Assembly (NCBI GenBank): GCA_937926755.1
Contig: CALBBA010000294.1
Location: 1 to 22,426 of the forward strand
Direction of reading: 5' to 3'
DNA: 22,426 bases
Origin: an uncultured Collinsella sp.
GTDB taxonomy: Bacteria > Actinomycetota > Coriobacteriia > Coriobacteriales > Coriobacteriaceae
A program made the translations under genes and the position numbers. The stretch's first letter is position 1. Each line of letters begins with the position of its first letter. The notes beneath the pieces are model-generated. The model did no database searches. It was not told the origin of the DNA and saw only the letters and a program-made list of their open reading frames with translations. Below, piece by piece: positions 14,011-20,920 of this stretch.

Positions 14011-14250
14011 ATGATTATTCTGCGGCTCGACCGCATGCTTGCCGAACGCAAGATCTCATCCAAAGAGCTTGCGGAACGCGTGGGCATCTCCCAGGTCAAT
14101 ATGTCGCGCATCAAGACGGGCAAGGTTTCTGCCGTGCGCTTTTCAACTCTTGACGCGATATGCCGGGCACTCGACTGCCAACCGGGCGATGTACTGGAAT
14201 ATATGCCTGACGATGAAGCCGATAATCTTTTTGGACTTAAAGATTCATAG
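14011..14250 (+). CDS. Small Cro/CI (YozG-like) helix-turn-helix regulator
   Basis: A 79-residue protein made almost entirely of a Cro/CI domain: MIILRLDRMLAERKISSKEL, AERVGISQVNMSRIKTG (the HTH) and FSTLDAICRALDCQPGDVLEY, the classic YozG ending. GGGGGA precedes ATG 14011. It is the second gene of an operon with the DUF2975-like protein and probably regulates its own promoter, where dyads are present. No additional ligand domain is visible. Confidence 0.9.
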   Translation: MIILRLDRMLAERKISSKELAERVGISQVNMSRIKTGKVSAVRFSTLDAICRALDCQPGDVLEYMPDDEADNLFGLKDS

Positions 14251-14280
14251 GCATAATTTAGCCACCAGCGCCTAAACGCA

Positions 14281-14319
14281 AATAGCCCGCTAGAACAACA
14301 TCCGTTCTAGCGGGCTATT
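14281..14319. terminator. Bidirectional terminator between convergent genes
   Basis: AATAGCCCGCTAGAAC (14281-14296) pairs perfectly with GTTCTAGCGGGCTATT (14304-14319), a 16-bp stem with a 7-base loop. It lies 30 bases after the HTH stop and 39 bases past the stop of the minus-strand gene. T-tracts are short on both sides. Confidence 0.82.
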
Positions 14320-14358
14320 CAGATATTTCAGCTACGCGCTCGGCGGCTCAGGCAAACC

Positions 14359-15441
14359 TTACGCAAACAGGCCGTAGATGCTGATGTTGGCCTTGGCGTA
14401 CAGGCCGTTAGCATACTCGGTCCACTTGGAGCTGGCGCTCGAAGCCTGCGAAGAGTACTGCTGGTAGGCGGTGTAATAGGCGGTCATGGCCTGCTTGTAG
14501 GTAGCGCTATCGGCCGTAAAGGCATCGTCAGCGAAGGCCTTAGCGTAGGTGCTATCGGCGTCCTTCCAGGTACCCTTTTCGCTATCCCACTCGTCGCCGG
14601 CAAGGTTGATGATGTAGTCGGCGTAGTCCTTGCTCGCGGTCTCCTCGTTGCCGTCAGCAGGCTCGGTCGGGGCGGTCGGCATGCTTGCGGAGCTGTCGCC
14701 GACCTTCTTCTTGTAGAGCTTCTGCAGCGTCGCGGACTGGCGGACGATCTGCTTGGCCTGGTCCTTGGACACGCCGTACTGCGTGGCCATGGTCTTGTAG
14801 TCCGAAGTGCCGATGGACTCCTCGGCGTACTTCTTCATCTCCTTGGAAGAGACGGTGATGCCCTCGTCCTCGGCAGCATCGAGCAGAATCTTGTTGCGCA
14901 CGTAGGACAGGATGACGTCGGCAGAGGGAGCGGTGTAGTTGCCATCGCCATCCTTGACGGTATCGAGGCTGTACTGGCTCTCGATGGCCTCGCGCGCGGT
15001 GATGTCACTCTTCTTGCCGTTGTAGCTGTAGCTTGCCACGGTCGAATCGAGCTGGTCCTCGGTCAGGGTCGCCGAGCCGACGCCCTTGCCGCCAAAACCA
15101 CCGTTGCCGATAAAGAAGCCGACCACAGCAGCGATCACGATAGCGACCACAAAGGCGGCAATCATCGTCTTCTTGTGCTTGGATGCATGGTCGTCTTCGT
15201 CGGAGTCATCCTCGTCCTGCTCCTCGGGCATGAGGTTCTCGTCAGCGGCATCCGCGGCAATCTGAGCCTCCAGGCGGGCATCCTCCTCCTCGGCGGTCGT
15301 GCCGGCAGCAATGTGCTCGGCAGACGTACCGGCGACCAGGTCGATCTTCTCGTCCTCGTCACCGTCGGGGCCTTCGCCGCGCTCGATGATCTGGATGCCG
15401 TCGATCTCGTCCTTCTCGTCCTTCTTTTGAATCAGACCCAT
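14359..15441 (-). CDS. Membrane-anchored extracytoplasmic protein with SurA-N-like region
   Basis: A 360-residue protein in three parts. Residues 1-90 are very acidic (many Asp/Glu, including MPEEQDEDDSDEDD) and probably cytoplasmic. Residues 92-111 form one membrane helix. The rest is an outer domain with a Gly-rich linker. Residues about 155-245 (PSADVILSYVRNKILLDAAE, GITVSSKEMKKYAEE, then SKDQAKQIVRQSATLQKLYKKKV) resemble the helical N-terminal chaperone domain of SurA/PrsA-type proteins, but no parvulin isomerase domain follows. The C-terminus is Ala/Ser/Tyr-rich helix. AAGGAG lies eight bases before ATG 15441. A secretion chaperone role is inference; otherwise hypothetical. Confidence 0.72.
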   Translation of the reverse strand: MGLIQKKDEKDEIDGIQIIERGEGPDGDEDEKIDLVAGTSAEHIAAGTTAEEEDARLEAQIAADAADENLMPEEQDEDDSDEDDHASKHKKTMIAAFVVAIVIAAVVGFFIGNGGFGGKGVGSATLTEDQLDSTVASYSYNGKKSDITAREAIESQYSLDTVKDGDGNYTAPSADVILSYVRNKILLDAAEDEGITVSSKEMKKYAEESIGTSDYKTMATQYGVSKDQAKQIVRQSATLQKLYKKKVGDSSASMPTAPTEPADGNEETASKDYADYIINLAGDEWDSEKGTWKDADSTYAKAFADDAFTADSATYKQAMTAYYTAYQQYSSQASSASSKWTEYANGLYAKANISIYGLFA

Positions 15442-15479
15442 ATCAGTTACTCCTTGTTAGGAAACATAGTCCGCAATAG

Positions 15480-15508
15480 AATACGCCCGACAGAGCGCCG
15501 GGCGTATT
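15480..15508 (-). terminator. Terminator of the icd operon
   Basis: AATACGCCCG (15480-15489) pairs perfectly with CGGGCGTATT (15499-15508). On the minus strand TCTATTG follows. It lies 60 bases after the icd stop, and upstream of the SurA-N-like gene. Confidence 0.7.
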
Positions 15509-15567
15509 GATTCTCAGGTTATACGCAAACACTTAAGTACTATTTAGGCGTTTGCAGTGTGCATACC

Positions 15568-16653
15568 TTAGGCCAGGTGCGCGATAACGGCATCGGCAAA
15601 AGCTTGCGTGCCCACAGCACCCTCAACGGAGCCGGTCTGGGCACGACGCACGTCACCGGTAACCTGCTCGCCCTCGTCGAGCGTGGCAGATACGGCGGCG
15701 CGAATGCGATTGGCAGCGTCGTTCTCGCCCAGGTGATCGAGCATCATCGCAGCAGAGAGGATCTCGGCCGTGGGGTTGGCGATATCCTGGCCAGCGATAT
15801 CGGGCGCGGAGCCGTGCGTTGCCTCAAAGATGGCGCAATCGGCACCGATGTTGGAGCCGGGGGCCATCCCTAAGCCGCCCACGAGGCCGGCGCACAGGTC
15901 ACTCACGATGTCGCCGTACAGGTTGGGAAGCACCAGGACATCGAAGTCGTTGGGGTTCTGGACCAGACCCATGCAGGTGGCGTCGACGATCTTGTCGTTG
16001 AACTCGATATCGGGATAGTTGGCGGCCACCTCGCGCGCCACGCGCAGGAACAGGCCGTCGGTCGCCTTCATGATGTTGGCCTTGTGCACGGCCGTCACCT
16101 TTTTGCGGCCGCAGCGGCGGGCATACTCAAAGGCATACTCCACAATGCGGCGGCTCTTGGCGATGGAAATCGGCTTAATTGAGATGGCGGAATCCGCGGC
16201 GAAGGTCTTCTGGCCCGAGCGCTCGACGAGCTGCGAGAGCTCCTCGACCTCGGCAGCGCCCTCATCGAACTCGATGCCGGCGTAGAGGTCCTCGGTGTTC
16301 TCGCGCACGATGACCAGGTCGACGTCGCGGAAGCGCGAGCCGTCGCCCGGCTGCGACAGGCAGGGGCGCACGCAGGCATACAGGTCGAAGTGCTTGCGCA
16401 GGGCCACGTTGACGCTGCGGAAACCCGTACCGACCGGCGTGGTGATGGGGCCCTTGATGGCAACCTTGGTCTCGGCGACCGCATCGAGCACGTGCTGGGG
16501 CAGCGGCGTGCCAAACTCGTCCATGACGCCGGCGCCGGCCTCCTGGACGTTCCAATTGATCTGGACACCGGTAGCCTCGACCACGCGGCGCATGGCCTGC
16601 GTAATCTCGGGACCGATACCGTCACCGGGGATCAGGACTACATCGTGCGCCAT
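15568..16653 (-). CDS. icd: Isocitrate dehydrogenase, NAD-type
   Basis: Oxidises isocitrate to 2-oxoglutarate and CO2 in the cytoplasm. The 361 residues belong to the isocitrate/isopropylmalate dehydrogenase family: LIPGDGIGPEIT at 7-18, the isocitrate-specific S-x-N-x-x-L-R in GFRSVNVALRKHFDLYACVRP (about 77-97), IVRENTEDLYAGIE, KANIMKATDGLF, and LPNLYGDIVSDLCAGLVGG (Asp metal ligands). HGSAPDIAG has the Asp-Ile pair of NAD-using enzymes rather than the Lys-Tyr of NADP-using Icd. It is the last gene of a compact operon, six bases after the HEAT-like gene, with GAGGAG nine bases before ATG 16653. Isopropylmalate or homoisocitrate activity is less likely. Confidence 0.87.
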   Translation of the reverse strand: MAHDVVLIPGDGIGPEITQAMRRVVEATGVQINWNVQEAGAGVMDEFGTPLPQHVLDAVAETKVAIKGPITTPVGTGFRSVNVALRKHFDLYACVRPCLSQPGDGSRFRDVDLVIVRENTEDLYAGIEFDEGAAEVEELSQLVERSGQKTFAADSAISIKPISIAKSRRIVEYAFEYARRCGRKKVTAVHKANIMKATDGLFLRVAREVAANYPDIEFNDKIVDATCMGLVQNPNDFDVLVLPNLYGDIVSDLCAGLVGGLGMAPGSNIGADCAIFEATHGSAPDIAGQDIANPTAEILSAAMMLDHLGENDAANRIRAAVSATLDEGEQVTGDVRRAQTGSVEGAVGTQAFADAVIAHLA

Positions 16654-16659
16654 AATCTG

Positions 16660-17358
16660 TTACTCCTCGTCTTCGGCGTCGTCAGATTTTTTAACGCTAG
16701 CACGCTTCTTCTTTTTGGAGAGATCCAGGCCAAAACGTTTAACAAGCATTTCGCAAATCTCGCTCGAACGGGCCTTGAGATAGCTGCCCTTACCGTTCTC
16801 GGCATCGAACTTAAGGCGCAGCGCAAGCTTCTCGGCAACCTCGGCGTCGATCTCGCCCTGGCAAAACTCGTACAGGCAACCGAGCATGTCGCGATACTCA
16901 AGGTCGCCGTGGTAGCACTGGATGGCCTCGTCCAGGATGGGCCAAGCTTCGCGCGAGCGCTCGACGCTCGTGGCACCCCACACGCACAGCAGGCGGAAGG
17001 CGGCATAGCGCAGCGTGGAGGAGATCTCGTCGAACAGTGCGGTCTCGGCGCCCTCAAAGGCATCGCCCAGCTGCTCGGGGCAGGCGGTGGCGAGCGCCGT
17101 CAGAGCATCGAGGGCCTCCCAGCGGGTCTGCGCCTCGGGGCGGTCGAGCGCCTCGATCAACGCGGGTACGCAGGGCACGACGCGCTGCGGATCGCGCTCG
17201 GCAAGCAGGTGCAACACGCGGGCGGCAAACTGGCGGATGCGGCGCGTGGGGCAGCCGAGCTCCCGGACCAAGCGATCGGCCGCGTTCCCGTTCTCCTCTG
17301 CCAGCTGAAGCTGTGCCAGCTCCTCGTCGGTGAGCTGTTCGTCTTTGTTTTCTGCCAT
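16660..17358 (-). CDS. HEAT-like helical repeat protein, function unknown
   Basis: A 232-residue soluble protein. Residues about 25-160 look like paired helices of HEAT/ARM type: RRIRQFAARVLHLLAERDP, VPALIEALDRPEAQTRWEAL and STLRYAAFRLLCVWG repeat a helix pattern with Ala/Leu positions and conserved Arg/Asp turns. The C-terminal 20 residues are charged (KKKKRASVKKSDDAEDEE). No catalytic motif is visible; HEAT repeats usually mediate protein-protein contacts. AGAGG precedes ATG 17358. It lies 15 bases after the small membrane protein gene and 6 bases before icd, so it is cotranscribed with both. Confidence 0.75.
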   Translation of the reverse strand: MAENKDEQLTDEELAQLQLAEENGNAADRLVRELGCPTRRIRQFAARVLHLLAERDPQRVVPCVPALIEALDRPEAQTRWEALDALTALATACPEQLGDAFEGAETALFDEISSTLRYAAFRLLCVWGATSVERSREAWPILDEAIQCYHGDLEYRDMLGCLYEFCQGEIDAEVAEKLALRLKFDAENGKGSYLKARSSEICEMLVKRFGLDLSKKKKRASVKKSDDAEDEE

Positions 17359-17373
17359 AGTTACCTCTTCTTT

Positions 17374-17802
17374 TTATTTCTTGGCGTGCTTGCCAGCACC
17401 CTTGCTGTCATCGGTGACCGAGATGAGCTGTCGGTCGGCCGCGCCATTGCGACGCGCACGGCGGCGTTCCTCAGCGTCGCCCGCGTCGGCGGCGGCGCGA
17501 TGAGCCTTGTTGACGTTAAAGACCTCGTCGTGCTTGCGCCACGGACCGACGGACTCGCCAAAGCTCATCTTAAGACCGGCGATAAAGCCGCCGAGCCAGC
17601 CGATCGGCGCAAACTGCACCAGCGGGAACAGCGAGAACACCCAGGTCAGTAGGACGACTGCCGCCGCTCCTGCAAAATTGGCAATCCAGTAGTCGCGCTT
17701 GGTGATCACGCGCTTTTCGCACGCCCACTGGCCGCACAAAAAGCCAATGTAGATCGCAAAGAGAAAGAGCACCAGCGCAAGCACCACGAACGTCCAGCTC
17801 AT
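17374..17802 (-). CDS. Small membrane protein, function unknown
   Basis: A 142-residue protein with hydrophobic segments at about residues 4-24 and 40-60 and a third weaker one at 62-80, followed by a basic, Ala/Arg-rich cytoplasmic tail (EERRRARRNG, GAGKHAKK). I do not recognise the family. ATG 17802 begins five bases after the dehydrogenase stop codon, with GGGGAG overlapping that stop, so the two genes are probably translationally coupled. An upstream in-frame start at 17838 would overlap the dehydrogenase tail and is less likely. Confidence 0.72.
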   Translation of the reverse strand: MSWTFVVLALVLFLFAIYIGFLCGQWACEKRVITKRDYWIANFAGAAAVVLLTWVFSLFPLVQFAPIGWLGGFIAGLKMSFGESVGPWRKHDEVFNVNKAHRAAADAGDAEERRRARRNGAADRQLISVTDDSKGAGKHAKK

Positions 17803-17807
17803 GGGCG

Positions 17808-18887
17808 CTACTCCCCGTGATGGTGGCCGCAGCAGCACTCATGGCCGTCGTCATGGCCGTGGCCGCCGCAGCACTCGTGGTCCTCGCCATGGTGGTGGCC
17901 ACAACCGCACTCATGGTCGTCGCCGTGCTCGCCGCAACCGCAGCCGTCCTCGTGAGCGCCATGCTCCTCGGGACGATACTGCGACCAGTCCAGACCGGCG
18001 GCGATGGCGTCGGCCTCCTCCTTATAGAGGACCGTGATGGCCTGGGTGCCCAGCTTGGCACCACCGATGGCGTCGAGCATGTCGTAGAGCGTAAAGGCCA
18101 CGTCGGCGCCGGGCAGCGCAAGCTCGCGGTCGTCGGCATAGGCGAGTGCCAAGCGCAGGTCCTTAATGAAGTGCTCAACCATAAAGCCGGGCTTGTAGTC
18201 GCCGTCGAGCGCCTTGGGCGCCAGGCTCTCCATGGCGCCGGACTTGCCGGTACCGCCCAGGATCATCTGGCGGGTCTTCTCCAGGTCAAGGCCGCTCAGC
18301 TCGGCAAATGCCATGGCGTCTGCCATGCCGACCATGCAGGCGCCCAGCGACACCTGGTTGGCGAGCTTGGCAGCCTGGCCCTTGCCGGCGCCGTCGAAGC
18401 AGCAGATGTTGGCCGCAAAGGTGGCAAGGATGTCGCGGACCGGCGCGATGTCGTTCTCGGTAGCACCCACGATAGCCGTGAGCGTACCGGCGATAGCGCC
18501 CGACTCGCCGCCGGTGACGGGGCAGTCAAACGCCATGCGGCCAGAAACCTGGGCGGCCTCGGCAATGTCACGGGCGAGCTCGGGCGAGCTCGTGGTGAGG
18601 TCGATCAAGACCGCGCCCGGCTTGGTGCACGCGAGCAGGCCGTCGCCCGCCAGGTAGAGCTCCTCGACCTCGGAGGGATAGCCCACCATGGTAAAGACGA
18701 CGTCGGCGTTCGCCGCGGCATCGGCCGGCGTATCGGCCCAGGCGGCACCGCGCTCGATAAGCGCGGCGGCCTTGGACTTGGTGCGGTTGTTGACCGTGAC
18801 GGGATAGCCGGCATCCAGGATGTGGCCGGCGATAGGAGCACCCATGATTCCGGTGCCGATGAATGCGACAGAGAGCTTGTTTGCCAT
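17808..18887 (-). CDS. GarR/HIBADH-type hydroxyacid dehydrogenase with His/Cys-rich tail
   Basis: The first 300 residues are a typical beta-hydroxyacid dehydrogenase (tartronate semialdehyde reductase / 3-hydroxyisobutyrate dehydrogenase family): Rossmann motif AFIGTGIMGAPIA (8-20), substrate motif DCPVTGGESGAIAGTL (121-136), catalytic Lys 174 in GQAAKLANQ and KDLRLALAYA. The exact substrate is not determinable. Residues 307-359 are an added tail with 14 His and 9 Cys in 53 residues, containing two copies of HEC-x-C-GHHHGE and several DDHEC/GHGHDDGHEC pieces. Such tails bind Ni, Zn or Cu in other proteins. AAGGAAAGG precedes ATG 18887. First gene of a four-gene operon ending with icd. Confidence 0.9.
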   Translation of the reverse strand: MANKLSVAFIGTGIMGAPIAGHILDAGYPVTVNNRTKSKAAALIERGAAWADTPADAAANADVVFTMVGYPSEVEELYLAGDGLLACTKPGAVLIDLTTSSPELARDIAEAAQVSGRMAFDCPVTGGESGAIAGTLTAIVGATENDIAPVRDILATFAANICCFDGAGKGQAAKLANQVSLGACMVGMADAMAFAELSGLDLEKTRQMILGGTGKSGAMESLAPKALDGDYKPGFMVEHFIKDLRLALAYADDRELALPGADVAFTLYDMLDAIGGAKLGTQAITVLYKEEADAIAAGLDWSQYRPEEHGAHEDGCGCGEHGDDHECGCGHHHGEDHECCGGHGHDDGHECCCGHHHGE

Positions 18888-18912
18888 GAAGCCTTTCCTT
18901 TTGGGTTGGGTG

Positions 18913-18941
18913 TTATTACCAGGTTGAATACTCGGTGCCAG
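18913..18941 (-). promoter_or_regulatory. Possible promoter of the dehydrogenase-icd operon
   Basis: On the minus strand CTGGCA (18941-18936), a 17-base spacer and TGG-TAATAA (-10 at 18918-18913, extended type). Start of transcription would be about 20 bases before the ATG. Both boxes are only moderate matches. Confidence 0.35.
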
Positions 18942-18985
18942 CGTTTGGGCTGTGAGTTGGGATCGATTACGGCCGCGTTACTTGC

Positions 18986-19939
18986 CTACTGACCGCGCAC
19001 GCGGCGGGCGATGCGGTCGGAAAGCGACGCCTTGTCGGCGCGGTTCTTACCCCAAAACGCGCAGGCCACCATGCCGGGGCCCACGTGCGAGCCAATGGTG
19101 GGACCCACGGAGCTGCGAATGATCGTGACGTCGGCGCAGCCCTCCTCCTTGCGGATGGCAGCTTCGAGCCAGTCGCCGTCCTTCTCGGCATCGGCCGTCA
19201 TGATTGCGATGGGCATGGTGCGGTCGGGCACGTAGTTCTCGCGGAACGACTTGAGAATGGACTTGAGCGCCTTCTTGCGGCCGCGGTTGACGCCGATCAG
19301 CGACAGCGAGCCGGCAAGGTCGTAGGAGAGCTCGGGCTTGACATCGAGCTTTGCCGTGAGCTGTGCCGCCGCGGGCGGAATGCGGCCACCGGCAGCCAGT
19401 GCGTCGAAGCTCTCGAGCGTAAAGTAACCGTGGACGTAGGTCTTTGCCTCGTTTGCCCAATCGACCAGCTGCTTGGCGGTCAGTCCCGCCGAACGCTGGC
19501 GCACGGCCTCGAGCGCCAAGAGCGCGCCGGTCGCACAGGGCAGAGCGTTGTCGACCACGTAAAGCTCAAAATCGGGATACTCGGCGCGCACGGCATCTGC
19601 CGCCTGGCACGCGGAGTTGTAGCTCGACGACAGCGCCGAGGTAAAGCACAGGTAGACCGTGGGCGTGCCCTCTTTGGCGCACTCGGTAAAGAACTCGATA
19701 TAGCGACCGAGCGACACAGCCGAGGTGGACACGCGGGCACCGGCGCGCATCCGGTCGTAGAACTCCTTGGGTGTGATGCTCGACCAGATGTCGTCCGTGC
19801 GCTCTTCGCCATCGATAATGAAGGGGAAACCCAGGATATCGACATCGAGGTTCGCGGCGACCTCGGGGCTAAAGTCGCAGCAGGTATCGACGACGATGCG
19901 GCAACGGTCCGAATGACCGGCGGATGCGGCCTTGTCCAT
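18986..19939 (-). CDS. DegV family protein (fatty-acid-binding, FakB-like)
   Basis: A 317-residue cytoplasmic protein of the DegV family, which binds a fatty acid and, as FakB, presents it to the kinase FakA. Visible blocks: IVVDTCCDFSPEV near the start, RVSTSAVSLGRYIEFF (about 69-84, the T-S lipid carboxylate contact), FTSALSSSYNSA (about 98-109), GYFTLESFDALAAGGRIPPA and GPTIGSHVGPGMVACAFWG near the end (the G-x-x-x-G-x-H-x-G-P-G motif). ATG 19939 is used since AAGGAG lies about nine bases upstream; a TTG immediately before it is possible. It lies downstream of hpf but behind that gene's terminator. No fakA is in the window. Confidence 0.93.
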   Translation of the reverse strand: MDKAASAGHSDRCRIVVDTCCDFSPEVAANLDVDILGFPFIIDGEERTDDIWSSITPKEFYDRMRAGARVSTSAVSLGRYIEFFTECAKEGTPTVYLCFTSALSSSYNSACQAADAVRAEYPDFELYVVDNALPCATGALLALEAVRQRSAGLTAKQLVDWANEAKTYVHGYFTLESFDALAAGGRIPPAAAQLTAKLDVKPELSYDLAGSLSLIGVNRGRKKALKSILKSFRENYVPDRTMPIAIMTADAEKDGDWLEAAIRKEEGCADVTIIRSSVGPTIGSHVGPGMVACAFWGKNRADKASLSDRIARRVRGQ

Positions 19940-19957
19940 CAAAGCGACTCCTTACGT

Positions 19958-19992
19958 AAAAAGGCGGCCACCCGCATGGGATGGCCGCCAAC
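19958..19992 (-). terminator. Intrinsic terminator of hpf
   Basis: GGCGGCCA (19963-19970) pairs with TGGCCGCC (19982-19989), extended inward by CCC/GGG with a bulged A. On the minus strand TTTTT (19962-19958) follows directly. Confidence 0.9.
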
Positions 19993-20018
19993 CGTTAACT
20001 CATGCAAGTTAACGTATT

Positions 20019-20603
20019 TTACTCGTCAAGTGTTTCGATGCGGGGCTTGATGATGCCATATCCACCATTCTTACGGTGATACACCACATTGATGAGGCCA
20101 GTCGTCGCGTTCTCGAACACGTAGAAGTCGTGGCCGAGCAGATCGGTCTGCACCAGCGCCTGCTCCTCGGTCATCGGGGTGACATCGATGACCTTCTCGC
20201 GGACGAGCAGGTCGTCCTCCTCCTCGGGCAGCAGCAGGTCGGCCAGATCCTCGACGCGCTCGACCGGTGCGACATCCGCTGCGCTGGCACCGCCCTGGCG
20301 GTTGTCCACGACCTTGGTCTTGAACTTGCGCAGCTGGCGGGTGACCTTATCGGCGGAGAGGTCGATGGCGGCGTACATATCTGCGCCGTGCTCGGCAACG
20401 CGAATCACCGAACCGCGGGCACGAACCGTAACCTCGACGATTGCCGGGTTGGGGTTCGAGGGGTTCTTCTCATAACGAAGCACGACGTCGACTGTCATGG
20501 GCTCGATATCGAAAACCTTGAGCGCCTCGCCGATCTTCTCATCCACATGCGCACGCAGAGCATCGGTTACCGTCGTCTTGCGTCCAGAAACCTTGATATC
20601 CAT
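20019..20603 (-). CDS. hpf: Ribosome hibernation promoting factor, long form
   Basis: Binds the ribosome decoding region and dimerises ribosomes into 100S particles in stationary phase. The 194 residues are the long HPF form: N-terminal HPF/RaiA domain from MDIKVSGRKTTVTDALRAHV to about residue 105 (ADMYAAIDLSADKVTRQLRKFK), an acidic linker (LLLPEEEDDLL), and the C-terminal dimerisation domain VIDVTPMTEEQALVQTDLLGHDFYVFENATTGLINVVYHRKNGGYGII. ATG 20603 has GGAG six bases upstream; a start at 20663 would add 20 non-conserved residues. It is a single-gene unit with its own terminator. Confidence 0.96.
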   Translation of the reverse strand: MDIKVSGRKTTVTDALRAHVDEKIGEALKVFDIEPMTVDVVLRYEKNPSNPNPAIVEVTVRARGSVIRVAEHGADMYAAIDLSADKVTRQLRKFKTKVVDNRQGGASAADVAPVERVEDLADLLLPEEEDDLLVREKVIDVTPMTEEQALVQTDLLGHDFYVFENATTGLINVVYHRKNGGYGIIKPRIETLDE

Positions 20604-20820
20604 ACGTGGCTCCAATCTGCCTCGGGGACTTACTGTACTGGCTATGTACCCATTGCCGTGCATTTAATCACGCGGATTCCTAAAGACCCGAATAACGATT
20701 GCTTGGTACCGCATACCGAAGTCTCGCACTTTTCTGTGGCAAAGTGCGCTATGGAAGAGCGACGGCGACTTTGCTTTTGCACCTAAAAAATGTCTTTGAC
20801 CTGCTGGTTTTTTGGAAACG
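20604..20820. other. Intergenic region upstream of hpf with one clear hairpin
   Basis: CGCACTTT (20725-20732) and AAAGTGCG (20741-20748) form a perfect 8-bp hairpin with an 8-base loop and no T-tract on either strand. I see no gene and no convincing promoter boxes; the region probably holds the hpf promoter and leader. Confidence 0.45.
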
Positions 20821-20854
20821 AAAAAGCCGGGCTCCCCTGTTGGGAGAGCCCGGC
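20821..20854 (-). terminator. Intrinsic terminator of the solute-binding lipoprotein gene
   Basis: GCCGGGCTC (20826-20834) pairs with GAGCCCGGC (20846-20854), extended inward by CCC/GGG with one bulge. On the minus strand TTTTT (20825-20821) follows. Confidence 0.9.
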
Positions 20855-20877
20855 GATGCGTGTTGAAACCGTGAAGA

Positions 20878-20906
20878 GGCGTCCCTCCTAGCGCGTAGGA
20901 GACGCC
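20878..20906 (-). other. Second hairpin after the lipoprotein stop codon
   Basis: GGCGT...CTCCTA (20878-20890) pairs with TAGGAG-ACGCC (20896-20906) around a GCGCG loop, with a two-base bulge. It lies 14 bases after the stop and before the T-tract terminator. Confidence 0.55.
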
Positions 20907-20920
20907 ACCCCTAGCAATAA

